Positions 1 to 8,879 of a stretch of DNA of 47,057 nt are shown in pieces. Source of the DNA: Mycoplasmataceae bacterium (GTDB lineage: Bacteria; Bacillota_I; Bacilli_A; Mycoplasmatales; Mycoplasmoidaceae). Below the pieces are notes generated by a model. It was given only the letters and a program-made list of their open reading frames with translations. It was not told the origin of the DNA and did not search any database. Location of the stretch: the NCBI GenBank assembly GCA_031275175.1, contig JAISPD010000003.1, positions 1-47,057 of the forward strand, written 5' to 3'. Position numbers and translations under genes: made by a program. Each line of letters begins with the position of its first letter. The first letter of the stretch is position 1.

Positions 1-122
1 AATTGAATGACTTTTTAATATTTAAAAAGCAATATCGTGTTACTCCGAACGAAATTTATGAAAAAGTTGTAATTTCTAGCAGCTATAATTAGTGGGACAA
101 AGTCGCTGATCTTTTACAAAAA
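1..122. repeat. Left copy of 122-bp inverted repeat
   Basis: Bases 1-122 equal the reverse complement of 46920-47041 with one mismatch, at base 108 (G here, A in the other copy). The two copies face inward from the two ends of the window, and beyond base 122 the flanks diverge at once. The right copy runs on past 47041 to the window edge, so the repeated unit is longer than what is visible. This is what a contig looks like when assembly stops inside a multicopy element such as an insertion sequence. The element family is not recognised. Confidence 0.9.
3..92 (+). pseudogene. 3' end of a repeated ORF, possibly a transposase
   Basis: An open frame enters from the window edge and stops at TAG 90-92. 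The visible end reads FKKQYRVTPNEIYEKVV then a short serine-rich tail. The same residues are encoded by the right-hand repeat. About 30 bases after the stop the repeat ends, which fits the 3' end of an insertion-sequence gene close to the element boundary. The TPNEIY motif recalls the ends of some DDE transposases of the IS3/IS481 type, but this is a weak resemblance. The frame happens to stay open after the TAG up to 335, with no recognisable content. The gene is only partly visible, so it may be intact outside the window. Confidence 0.4.
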
Positions 123-287
123 TCTACAAATTATTTACAAATATTTACTGAATTCAAAATTCGTATTCAACTTTTATCAAACGTATTAGTTGTTTATAAA
201 ATTCAAAAATCTTCTTTACTATTTAAAAAAGAGAAAATCGTAATACATTTGGGTCTCAAAACTACCACTCTTAAGTGTAATGACTAT

Positions 288-455
288 TTACAAAACTTTT
301 TGATTGACGGTGTTAGGAACCGTTTGCAAAGTTAATTGGGTGCTATATTCTTCTGACTCATAAATTCGCACATCACCTTCTTCTCCGCCTTTAGGACTTA
401 AGCTGTACCAATTAAAGTGTCTACATTTACACCTAAGATCTACATAATTTATTTA
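288..455 (-). pseudogene. Orphan C-terminal coding remnant
   Basis: Directly after the nfo stop, in the same frame, 55 codons stay open to TAA at 288-290. The product contains WYSLSPKGGEEGDVRIYESE, which is more polar and less A/T-driven than random frames here, and there is no start codon or ribosome site. It looks like the tail of a gene whose front was lost, perhaps when the neighbouring repeat inserted or recombined. The family is not recognised. Chance is possible given the short length. The rest of 123-287 shows nothing I can support. Confidence 0.3.
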
Positions 456-1322
456 TTAAGTACGATAATTTACCCATTGTTTATTTTTCAATACTTGGAT
501 TTCTTCTTTATATAAAGGTTTATCATTCCATCATGGAGTTTCTAAAATTTTAGGAATATTTTTTAAGCGTTCATCATAAACATATTTCAATAAAGTATCA
601 AAGCCTATAGTGCCATAACCAATATTTTCGTGTCGATCTTTGTGCGCACCTAAAGTGTTTTTTGAATCATTTAAATGAATTACTTTTAAATAATTCAAAC
701 CGATAATTTTTTCAAATTGATTTAGTACATCGTCAATTTTTTTTGGATCATATCCAGCATCATTAATATGACATGTGTCTAAACACACACCAATTAATTT
801 TTTATTTTTAACACCTTGGATAATCTTGGTTAACTCATCAAAATTTCTACCAATTTCTGTTCCCTTACCAGACATTGTTTCTAAACAAATAATTACATTT
901 TTATTAAATTGATTAAGTTCATTAAGATTATCAATTGCGTTTTGTATGGCGATATCTTTGCTGATTCCGATTGCATTACCAGAATGTAAAACTAGATACT
1001 TACAGCCAATTTTTTCGGTACGTTTAATTTCTTCTTTAAGAATTCGAACCGCCATTATTTTTTTGAAACGATCATCTGATGCAATATTAACAATATATGG
1101 AGCATGCACGACCAAATTTTGAATATTAATTTTGTGCTCTGTTAAATATTGACGGAATTCTGAAATTTTTAATTGATCTATTGGAATACGAACGGAATTT
1201 TGTGGTGCGCCTGTATAAAACATAAATGTATTGGCACCAAAACTTACTGCTAATTGAGCGCTGGTTAATAAATAATCAGGCTTGCTCATGCTAACATGGC
1301 AACCCAATAATATTTCTGACAT
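456..1322 (-). CDS. nfo: Endonuclease IV (AP endonuclease)
   Basis: 288 residues, close to the usual 280. This family cuts the backbone 5' of abasic sites in base-excision repair and binds a three-zinc cluster. Metal-ligand and active-site motifs are present in order: GCHVSM near the start, LVLHSGNA near 110, CLDTCHINDAGYD near 180 and VIHLNDSKNTLGAHKDRHE near 215-235. The C-terminal end reads TPWW, where the first W is UGA, then about 25 residues to TAA. The ATG shares its A with the TAA of purB (TAATG), so translation is probably coupled to purB. It is one of several repair genes in the window and likely acts after glycosylases such as the alkA-like gene at 2658. Confidence 0.93.
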
Positions 1323-2614
1323 TAGATACCAACTTTTTTATAAAGATAATTGATATTTTTAAAATAATAACCAAGTTTAAAGCAGTCATCAATTTCTTTG
1401 GCATTTAGTGATTTAGTAATGACAGTATTATTTAATAGTAAATCTTTAAATGGTAGTTGCTGATTGTATGCATGCATGGCAATTGGTTGTATTAAATCAT
1501 AAGCTTTTTCACGACTATATCCCTTAGTAATCAGTTGATTCATAATACGTTGTGCAAAAATAATTCCATTAGTCAAGTAAATATTATTTAACATAATTTT
1601 GGGGTAAACTACGAGATTTTCTAAGACTTCAGTATATCGATGCAGCATGTAATCTAGCAAAATGGTAGCATCTGGAAAAATAATTCGTTCTGTAGAAGAG
1701 TGAGAAATATCACGTTCATGTCACAAAGGTACATTCTCATAGGCAGTTAGCATATAACCTCGTAAGACTCGAGCACATCCACACATATTTTCACTTGCAA
1801 TTGGATTGCGCTTATGTGGCATAGCCGATGATCCCTTTTGTCCTTTCGAAAATGCTTCTTCTACTTCATGTACTTCAGTTCTTTGTAAATGACGAATTTC
1901 CATAGCAATTTTTTCAACGGTAGAACCGATTAGTGCTAATGTAGCAAAATATTCAGCATGATTATCTCTTTGGACAACTTGCGTAGCGATATTGGCTTCG
2001 CCAATTTTTAATTGTTTACAAACATATTCTTGAATAAAAGGTTCGTTATTTGCAAAATTACCGACGGCACCAGATAATTTACCGACCTCAATATTTTTGC
2101 ACGCATTTGAAAATCGTTGAAGATTGCGTTGCATTTCATCATATCAAAGTGCCCATTTCAAACCAAAACTGGTGATATCTGCATGGACACCATGGGTACG
2201 ACCGATACATGGTATATTTTTATATTTAATAGCTTTATTTTTTAAAGTTTTACAGAATGATTTCAAGTCTTGTAAAATGATGGCATTAGTTTGTTTAATT
2301 AAATAAGCATTGGCTGTATCAACTACATCAGTTGAAGTTAATCCATAATGAATTCATTGTTTTTCTTTGCCTAATGATTCACTTACACTACGAGTAAAGG
2401 CAATGATGTCGTGATGGGTTATCTTTTCAATTTCACCAATGCGAGATAAATTAAATTTAGCCTTTTTACGAATCGATTGTAAGTCGCTGTATGGGACAAT
2501 TCCTAATTTATTTCAAGCTTCACATGCCAAAATTTCAATTTTTAAATAAACATTGAATTTATTTTCCAATGTTCAAATGTTGGCCATTTCTTTACGCGAA
2601 TAACGTTCTATCAT
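1322..2614 (-). CDS. purB: Adenylosuccinate lyase
   Basis: 430 residues, full length. PurB cleaves adenylosuccinate to AMP plus fumarate, and SAICAR to AICAR. The fumarate-lyase signature [14 protein letters not shown] is clear near residue 270, and the [12 protein letters not shown] and [10 protein letters not shown] motifs (both with catalytic-site residues) lie near 85 and 140. The start MIERYSR is typical. The body contains several UGA-coded tryptophans. No other purine-synthesis gene is nearby, so the role may be AMP salvage from IMP rather than de novo synthesis; this is inference. It lies upstream of nfo with a TAATG junction. Confidence 0.95.
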
Positions 2615-2644
2615 ATGTCTTTATAGAGCATTTCATTATAAGGT

Positions 2645-2650
2645 TATAAT
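2645..2650 (+). promoter_or_regulatory. Putative -10 box for alkA-like gene
   Basis: TATAAT ends seven bases before the ATG at 2658. There is no Shine-Dalgarno sequence in between, so the transcript is probably leaderless or nearly so. No clear -35 box is seen, as is common in mollicutes. Confidence 0.45.
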
Positions 2651-2657
2651 TTTATAC

Positions 2658-3275
2658 ATGCGAAAGTTCTTTGTTTACAAAACAATTCCATTAGAGCAAA
2701 TCAATCAATTAGTTAACATCGAACCAAAATTAGCGCATTTATTAGATTTAAGTAAACCATTTACTGTGCGAATCATGCCTAATCATTATCATTGCATTAT
2801 TCATTCCATTATTAGTCAGCAGTTGACTAGTGCAGCAGTTGACAGTATTTGACACAAATTAGTTTTTAATTTTCCCAAAATGGATGAACATTCAATTGCA
2901 AAATCATCAATTGAGCAATTGAACACAATTGGCTTGTCGCCGCAAAAAGCATCATTAATTAAAAAAATCACTTATGCGATAATCGATAAGAAAATTAATT
3001 TAAAAAAAATGGAAAAAATGGACAATCAAGCCATTCACGATGTCTTAATTGAATACAAATATTTAGGTGAATGAACGATTGCCATGATATTAATTTTTAC
3101 TTATTTTCGCACTGATATTTTACCGATCACTGATTTCGGGATTCGCAAGGGTTTATGTAAGCTTTACCAACAAGAAAAAATTAGTGATGTTTTTATAGAT
3201 AAACTAAGGGAAAGATTGGGTAATTATGCAACGCTGTTTAGTTTTTGTTTGTGAAGAATTAATCAAAATGTTTAG
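2658..3275 (+). CDS. DNA-3-methyladenine glycosylase II-like (HhH-GPD)
   Basis: 205 residues. HhH-GPD glycosylases of the AlkA group remove alkylated bases such as 3-methyladenine. A helix-hairpin-helix is visible at about 88-105 (LNTIGLSPQKASLIKK), and the likely catalytic aspartate is D159 in ILPITDFGIRKGL, matching the family's invariant Asp near the end of the fold. IIHSIISQQLTSAA near 48-61 is the family's conserved first helix. There are no iron-sulphur cysteines, which argues against the Nth/MutY branch. It is shorter than E. coli AlkA and lacks that protein's N-terminal beta domain. The 3' end overlaps udk by 17 bases tail to tail. An 8-oxoguanine glycosylase is a less likely alternative. 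Confidence 0.85.
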
Positions 3276-3909
3276 ATGATTCTAGGTTATTGTATAAAGC
3301 TTCAATTGCTCCTTTAATTGCCCTAATTGCTGTTTCATTCATTTTATATCAAGGAATAACGATGTCTGCTTCAGCTTTAAGTGGTTGGACAAAAAGATGG
3401 TGCATTTTTCTTACAGTGTTACGTCACTGGCCAATAATATTTTCATCATTACGACCGCGCTCTGTTTTGTCTCTTATCAGACGGCGAATAAAACGCTCAT
3501 CATCTGGTGTATCTACAAAAATTTTGATTTCGGCTAAAGCATTAATTTTAGAACTATATAAAGATAGAATTCCTTCAAAAATAATGACATCAGTTGGATT
3601 AATTGTTTTTGTTTGTGTAGTTCTTTCGGATTTAGCGAAGTTATAAATTGGCATTTCTGCTAGAGTTTTATTTAATAATTTGTTTAAAAAATCATAAATT
3701 AGTTCCCAATCAAAAGCATTAGGATGATCAAAATTATTTTTTAAATATAAATTTTTATCTTGGTGTTCTTGACTTTTGTAAAATTCATCCATGGAGATAA
3801 TTTGCGAAGTAATATGCTTTGGTAAAATCTTCTTAATTTCGTTAGCGATAGTTGTTTTGCCACTACCGGTTCCACCACATACAATAATCAACATCGTTTT
3901 ATTAGCCAT
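3259..3909 (-). CDS. udk: Uridine kinase
   Basis: 216 residues, usual length. It phosphorylates uridine (and cytidine) to the monophosphate, using ATP or GTP, in pyrimidine salvage. The P-loop GGTGSGKTT sits at 12-20. MDEFYK near 40, FDHPNAFDWELI near 60 and the Walker B-like VIIFEGILSLY near 108-118 are typical of the uridine kinase/PRK fold. IFVDTPDDERFIRRLIRDKTERGRN is the lid region. Only about six bases separate its start from the end of the pseudouridine synthase upstream, so it is probably the last gene of that transcription unit. Confidence 0.93.
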
Positions 3910-3915
3910 TGTTAT

Positions 3916-4839
3916 TTATATCTTAAATGTTTTATGATTTAAATAATTTAGAATTTCAGCATCTGTTTTAAAATTAAAAATTATTTTATAAGCTGTCAAT
4001 TGTTGATGATTTTTTAGTTTTAAATAAGAATATTGTGGGGTGGTATATTTTTGTTCACCAACAATTGGGTGATTAATAGAAGCTAGGTGTGCACGAATTT
4101 GGTGGGTCTTACCAGTGATTAATTTAATTTCTAGTAAACTTATATTTCTGTCATGGGAAATAGTGCGGTATTCGGTAATTATTTCTTGTGATTGACGATT
4201 AATTGGATGTTGACTAATTTTTACAATTTTTGTTTGAAGGTTACGAGTTAAGAAACCTTTTAATACTCCATTCGGTGGATTAATAATTCCGTGAACTTGA
4301 CAAAAATAATATTTTTCAATCTGATGTGTTTTTAATTTTGCATTTAGTATCTGCAAACTTTTAGCATTTTTAGCAGCTAAAATTAAACCATTAGTATTGC
4401 GGTCTATGCGATGAATGAGCGATGGTGTAAAAGTATTTTCCTGTTGGTAATTTCATACTTTCTTGTTGTATAAATAATGTTTAATTCGATTAATTAAAGT
4501 ATCAACGGTATTAGTTTTATCTTGATGGACAACTAGCCCCACTGGTTTATTAACTATTAAGATGTTATCATCTTCATAGACGATATTTAAATTTGCGGGT
4601 GCTAGTAAAAAATCTGTATGTGTAGGGAGCTTTGATAGTAAATCATCATTAATGTAAATGTTTAATACATCATTTAAATGTAAATGGTAATCTGGTTGAC
4701 ATTTTTTGTCATTAATTTTGATGTTTTTAGTTCTTATATGACGGTATATTGCATTTAATGATAATTTAGGAAATGCTTTTTTCAAAAAATTATCAAGTCG
4801 CTGATCTACATCATTAGTCTTAATTACGATCCGTTGCAT
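3916..4839 (-). CDS. 23S rRNA pseudouridine synthase, RluC/RluD family
   Basis: 307 residues. An N-terminal S4 RNA-binding domain (about 1-75, with RLDNFLKKAFPKLSLNAIYR) is followed by the catalytic domain. The nucleophile is D146 in HRIDRNTNGL, with the expected VNKPVGLVVH motif before it and LITGKTHQIRAHL after it. The family converts uridine to pseudouridine in large-subunit rRNA; RluD- and RluC-type enzymes cannot be told apart here. The start overlaps the end of the TrmH-type methylase by 16 bases, so two rRNA-modifying enzymes are made from one message with udk. Confidence 0.92.
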
Positions 4840-5609
4840 AAATGATACAAAATAATCCCAGCAGAAACAGAGACATTCAATGAATCTATTTTTTTTCGGT
4901 CAATTGGAATGGAAATAACTTCATCACACATTTTTAATATAACTTCACTAAGACCTTGACCTTCATTCCCAAAAATCACAGCAAAAGCTCGGTTTGCAAT
5001 AGATACCTGTTTTAATTCTTTAGTTTGAGAAGTGAGTGCAGTTCCTAGGATCATAATTCCATATTTTTTCATTTGTTCAATAGTATCGGCTAAGTTCGTA
5101 ACGATTTTTATTGGTAGACTAAAACAACTGCCCATAGTTGCTCTAATAATACTAGGATGATATAAATCTACGCTATCATTAGAAATAATGATGCCATCAA
5201 TATTAAAGCATGCAGCTGTTCTAATGATAGAACCTAGGTTGCCTGGATTTTGAATTTTATTCAAAAGCACATATTTACCATTTTGAGACAAATTAAACTT
5301 TTTTTTAGGTTTATTAAATATACCTATTCAACCATCTGAAGTCGCTAATGAAGAGAGGGTATTAAATAAATTAGGTGGCAATACAACAACATTAATTCCT
5401 TTTTGATCTAATGTTTTGGCTGCTTGAAAATAACGAGACTCTTGCGAAACTATTAAATTACGTAAAGATATGTTATTTTGCATTAATGTGGTAATGATGC
5501 GATAAGATTCAGCAACAAATAAGTTTGTTAAATCACGATATTTTTTCTCAGTAATTAATTTTTTGGCAGATTTAATTAATTTATTACCTTTAAAATTTAT
5601 CCTAACCAT
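4824..5609 (-). CDS. TrmH/SpoU-family RNA 2'-O-methyltransferase
   Basis: 261 residues. All three SpoU motifs are present: NPGNLGSIIRTA (motif 1), FGNEGQGLS (motif 2) and SLNVSVSAGIILY (motif 3), which form the knotted SAM-binding fold. An N-terminal substrate-binding region with FVAESYRIITTLMQ is typical of RlmB/TsnR-like rRNA methylases that act on 23S rRNA guanosine. The exact target base is not decidable. This is the first gene of the leftward unit to udk. UGA at the junction of the N-terminal and catalytic halves is read as Trp. Confidence 0.9.
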
Positions 5610-5700
5610 TTGTTCAATTATATAAAACCTTTCAACTCATTCATTTAAGACGATGCTTATTTTTTGGAAAATTATTTTAAAAATATAACTTCCATTTATA

Positions 5701-6813
5701 ATGTATGTGAAAAATGTCACAATGAAAATAAAAAGTGTAAAAAATGTGTTAATACCTTTAATGATTGCAGTGGGGGTGGTATTTTCATTTGCGATTGTAA
5801 CCACGAGTTGTTCATCAACTAAAGCAATAAAATTTGCCTTACATCGCGGTTTAAGTTCACGGTTTTTTGAAAATACTAGTTATTCTTTTGAAGGTGCTGG
5901 CGAAATTGCTAGCGTGTGGGGGATCGAGACTGATATCTATTTGACTAAGAACGATGATAACGGTTACCATCCGCTGGTTTGTAGTCATGATATTAATCCA
6001 TTTCGTCAAACCAATAGCAATTTACGCGATGCAGCAGGGAGTGTTTCTGGTTCAATTGGGGTTTGTAACCCCACACCTAGTGCTTATGATCTGCTTTGAA
6101 ACCCTACCACTGGAACAAAAATTACTGACTTAACACTAAATCAAGTTAAGGATAAAGAATTATGAACTGGGTATTGTGGCGAAAATTTAGATCCAACAGT
6201 AGGAAACGTTGGCGACTGAATCGTTTTGAACAATGAATATAATGCGTATGGTATTTCAGGGGATTATGTCGTTCCAACCTTTAAAGAATATTTAACGATT
6301 TGTAAAAATCATAACAAAGAGGCTGTAATTGAAATTAAAGACGAAAATTCGTTTTGGGGAGCTGATTATGCCAGCACATTAATTTTAGAAATGATTAATG
6401 AAATTAACGAAGTTGATTGAGCAAACCATTGTACCGTGATTGCATTTGATGGCAGTGTATTTGATACCGCAAAGCCAGATCAACCATATTGACACGAATT
6501 AAAAAATGCTTGTGAAAATCCTGCACCAGATATATCGAAAACTGCCAACATATTATTCAATAAATTTGAAAAGTTATGTTGAGGAGATTATGGACACCAA
6601 GATCCATTAGCCGAAGCTTATCGTGCTGTTTATAATCATCAAAACATTGATGTTGATAAAAGTATATTACTTGATAGTGGGGGTGGAGATTTAATTAAAT
6701 TTGCACATGAAAATAATTTAATTGTTAATAGTTGGACAGTTAATGACATCAATGATCGTGATAATTTAATTAAATTAGATATTGATCAAATGACGACAAA
6801 TGTGCTTTGATAA
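5701..6813 (+). CDS. Surface lipoprotein glycerophosphodiester phosphodiesterase
   Basis: 370 residues. The first 37 residues are a lipoprotein signal: basic start, hydrophobic core, then VTTSC with Cys37 as the lipidation site. The mature part starts the GDPD domain with HRG at 48-50 (ALHRGLS), ENT at 57-59, E76/D78 in ETDIYLT and H96 in CSHD; these are the family's catalytic and metal residues. GDPD enzymes release glycerol-3-phosphate from deacylated phospholipids. In pathogenic mycoplasmas cytosolic GlpQ feeds G3P oxidation and peroxide production; this one is outside the membrane, so it more likely scavenges host lipid headgroups. A second ATG at 5722 would give a shorter signal and may be the true start. 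No ribosome site is visible. Confidence 0.85.
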
Positions 6814-7111
6814 AATAAAGCATTAGAAAAATGATTCTAAAGTTATTTTATTTTAATCGTTTATAGAAGACAAGAAGAAATTTTATTTGTTTTAATTACT
6901 TTGTTCTTTTTTAACTAAATAATTAATTTACTCTAGTTCATTGATAAATTTCGGCTACTAGATTTAATCACATTTTTATACTAGACATAACTTAACTTGA
7001 ATTTACGACTATGTCGTTTACTATTAAAATTATCACTTATAAGTACATAATCTTTGTGATAATCGCCCCTTGCAGAAAAAAAATATTACAATAAGTTCAT
7101 GTACTATAACC

Positions 7112-7151
7112 AATGATGTTAAAAACCCGATTGTCATGGTTTAACATCATT
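7112..7151. repeat. 12-bp inverted repeat with 16-base loop
   Basis: AATGATGTTAAA (7112-7123) and its perfect complement TTTAACATCATT (7140-7151) flank 16 bases. There is no T-tract, so it is not an obvious terminator. It sits at the point where the AdhE-like remnant loses similarity, and could mark a rearrangement. Confidence 0.6.
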
Positions 7152-7305
7152 ACGAATATGGACATGCAAATATTGGAATCGCACTTTATGTGCAACAGCA
7201 AAGAAAATTTTATCAACTTGCTTTTGTGTATAAGCTGAAAATGATTTTTACACTTGACGAACTTGTTTTAATCTTTGTGCTAAAGATTTAGCATCAATCA
7301 CTTCA
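7140..7305 (-). pseudogene. Remnant of aldehyde-alcohol dehydrogenase N-terminus
   Basis: The minus strand encodes LAQRLKQVRQV, a TAG-free TAA break, then KSFSAYTQKQVDKIFFAVAH and about 20 further residues. This matches the opening of the acetaldehyde-dehydrogenase domain of AdhE, where a helix of the form L-x-x-A-Q-x-x-F-x-x-Y-x-Q-E-Q-V-D-x-I-F is conserved. The start codon, the catalytic cysteine and everything downstream are missing. AdhE makes ethanol and regenerates NAD+ in fermentation. The match is by eye and short, so I hold it as likely but not proven. Confidence 0.45.
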
Positions 7306-7450
7306 TTTATAAACTATGACAATTTTAACCAATTTTATTTAATTTAATTACATAAAATTATTTTGTGAATCGCTTGTTAAAGATAAGCGTTTAATTAACT
7401 TTGCTTGGCAAATTAATTTTTTGTTGGTAAATATGATCTGTAAAAAAAAT

Positions 7451-7456
7451 TATAAT
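7451..7456 (+). promoter_or_regulatory. Putative -10 box for tRNA-Leu/tRNA-Ser
   Basis: TATAAT lies 11 bases before the tRNA-Leu 5' end. No convincing -35 box is seen at the usual distance. Confidence 0.4.
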
Positions 7457-7467
7457 TATTAATAATT

Positions 7468-7552
7468 GCACTCGTGGCGGAATGGCAGACGCGCTACCTT
7501 GAGGTGGTAGTATCTTAATGATGTGTGAGTTCAAATCTCGTCGAGTGCACCA
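7468..7552 (+). tRNA. tRNA-Leu (GAG)
   Basis: An 85-base class II tRNA. The acceptor GCACTCG pairs fully with CGAGTGC, followed by discriminator A and an encoded CCA. The anticodon stem CTACC/GGTAG encloses loop TTGAGGT, giving anticodon GAG, which reads CUU and CUC. A variable arm of about 13 bases and a T loop of TTCAAAT follow. Only six bases separate it from tRNA-Ser, so the two are probably one transcript. Confidence 0.95.
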
Positions 7553-7558
7553 ATTTAT

Positions 7559-7649
7559 GGACAATTACCCAAGTGGCTCAAGGGGAACGCTTGGAAAGCG
7601 TTTAGATCGGTCAAACGGTGCAGCAGTTCGAATCTGCTATTGTCCGCCA
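7559..7649 (+). tRNA. tRNA-Ser (GGA)
   Basis: A 91-base class II tRNA. The acceptor GGACAAT pairs with ATTGTCC, then G and encoded CCA. The anticodon stem AACGC/GCGTT encloses TTGGAAA, giving GGA, which reads UCU and UCC. The long variable arm expected of serine tRNAs is present. A strong hairpin terminator follows at once. Confidence 0.95.
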
Positions 7650-7655
7650 GAAAAA

Positions 7656-7684
7656 AATGAGTGCATCATTTGCACTCATTTTTT
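7656..7684 (+). terminator. Rho-independent terminator after tRNA pair
   Basis: AATGAGTGCA (7656-7665) pairs perfectly with TGCACTCATT (7671-7680) over a 5-base loop and runs into TTTT. An A-tract before the stem gives a T-tract on the other strand, so it may also stop leftward transcription from 7710-8036. Confidence 0.85.
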
Positions 7685-7709
7685 AAAAATTAAATAAAGT
7701 ATTGAAAAG

Positions 7710-8036
7710 TTATTTTTTAATTTTATTAGCGTCTTCTTTAACTTTTTGAAATGGTTTCATCAAAAGTGTAAAAAGCACAGAAAAAAAGCTTCCAATAAAA
7801 GTGAGGCCGTTAATAATTAACGCTATTATTCCATATACAGTAAGTTGGTTGTTTGAATTAATAGATTGAATTTCAAGCGAATGAATAATATCTCATTGGC
7901 CTAAAATACCAATAAATATTCACAAACAACAAAGTAATCCTAAAAATAAAGAAAATACAATTGTTGCTTTTCTAAATTTATAAGTTTTATGGAACTCCTT
8001 AGTTTGTTCTTGTTGAAAAATTAAGGATAAACTCAA
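7710..8036 (-). CDS. Small two-helix membrane protein, unknown
   Basis: The frame is open from just after an in-frame TAA down to TAA at 7710-7712, giving up to 108 residues if TTG at 8034-8036 starts it; there is no ATG or GTG before the first helix. It encodes a polar N-terminus (QQEQTKEFHKTYKFRK), a helix of about 23 hydrophobic residues with LFLGLLCCLWIFIGILG, a polar loop, a second helix (IIALIINGLTFIGSFFSVLF) and a lysine-rich tail ending NKIKK. Two UGA codons fall where Trp suits a membrane helix. A TATAAT lies about 30 bases upstream on this strand. It could be the 3' part of a longer broken gene. No family is recognised. Confidence 0.5.
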
Positions 8037-8153
8037 TTATTGAATTTAATTTTCACCACTGCATTATATAAAATCATTTTTTTATTGTCATTGTTCTCGG
8101 AAACATCTCACTAGGGGATGGCGAGCTGTGCTCAGAAATACTAAAAGAAAAAT

Positions 8154-8183
8154 AAAATCTCTTGAAATATTTCAAGAGATTTT
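8154..8183 (-). terminator. 30-base palindromic terminator
   Basis: A perfect palindrome, AAAATCTCTTGAAA and its complement with no true loop, lies 45 bases past the stop of the lipoprotein gene at 8228. On the minus strand it continues into TTTTATTTTT, as expected of an intrinsic terminator. Confidence 0.75.
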
Positions 8184-8227
8184 AACGAATCAACGGCTTA
8201 TAAATTGTTTTTGGTGAATAATTACGA

Positions 8228-8689
8228 TTATGGAATTATGTGGAGCGTTTCATCATACGAAACATCTTCAAGTAACGCCCAATTTCTATCTCCTTCAAAT
8301 CTCTCAATTGAAAATTTAAGAGTAATTGGATAGTCGCCAGTTGGAAGGGTTTTTCCTGTTGTTCAATATAGGTATATTTTACCATTACTTTCTTTTTCAG
8401 AATTATATGCATAGGAACCTAATAAAAAAAGAGTGACATCATTATAAAATTGCTTAGTTTCATATCCTAATACAACAACGCCTTCATCATTGAACCCTTG
8501 CGGTTTATATCGAGCTATTTCGTATCCATCAGTTAATTCATTTGTTGTGCATTCAAATTTAGAATTGATATCTAAATATTTGTCAAGAACTGCTTTGCTA
8601 CAACTTGTCATTGGGAGAGTTAAAGACATAACACTTCCAACCCCTAGTATAGGTAAACCTATAGAACAGATTAATTTTATTTTTTTCAT
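8228..8689 (-). CDS. Lipoprotein, unknown function
   Basis: 153 residues. The signal peptide has KK at the start, a hydrophobic core and PMTSC, placing the lipidated Cys at 30. The mature part is about 120 residues, mostly beta-prone, with TDGYEIARYKPQGFNDEG and LGSYAYNSEKESNGKIYLYW; it holds no recognised catalytic motif. An AGAGG ribosome site lies about a dozen bases before the ATG and a TATAAT further up. It is a single-gene unit closed by the palindrome at 8154-8183. It is probably a surface protein under host contact, but the family is unknown to me. Confidence 0.75.
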
Positions 8690-8842
8690 TGTTTTATAAA
8701 CCTCTAATTAAATATTTATATTAATAATTATATCATTAACTTCTTACGTTCTGATTTGAACAAAGTAATCCATTCAAACCTTAAATTCCAACTGCAAGTG
8801 CAACACTAAATAATGTGGAGCATCGTATTTTATTTAAATTGT

Positions 8843-8848
8843 TATAAT
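8843..8848 (+). promoter_or_regulatory. Putative -10 box for ridA
   Basis: TATAAT lies about 30 bases before the ATG, followed by a strong AAGGAG ribosome site at 8869-8874, one of the few good Shine-Dalgarno sites in the window. Confidence 0.45.
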
Positions 8849-8879
8849 GATTAACTAGTATTATTTCCAAGGAGTAATT

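Larger units (their letters stand above)
6814..7467. other. Decayed intergenic stretch
   Basis: No intact gene fits in these 654 bases. They hold an AdhE-like remnant on the minus strand (about 7140-7305), a second minus-strand frame broken by two TAGs (about 6912-7067, with DYHKDYVLISDNFNSK), and a 12-bp inverted repeat at 7112-7151. The pattern suggests genes in decay rather than regulatory DNA. Confidence 0.6.

Noticed and set aside
3-335. Reading through TAG at 90-92 as one long ORF
   Set aside because: TAG is the normal stop of several good genes here (alkA-like, ridA, ruvB, secE, pcrA), so read-through is unlikely; the open frame after it is unrecognisable.
3290-3646. Plus-strand open frame of 118 codons
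   Set aside because: Antisense to udk, whose P-loop and other motifs are clear; the frame has no recognisable content.
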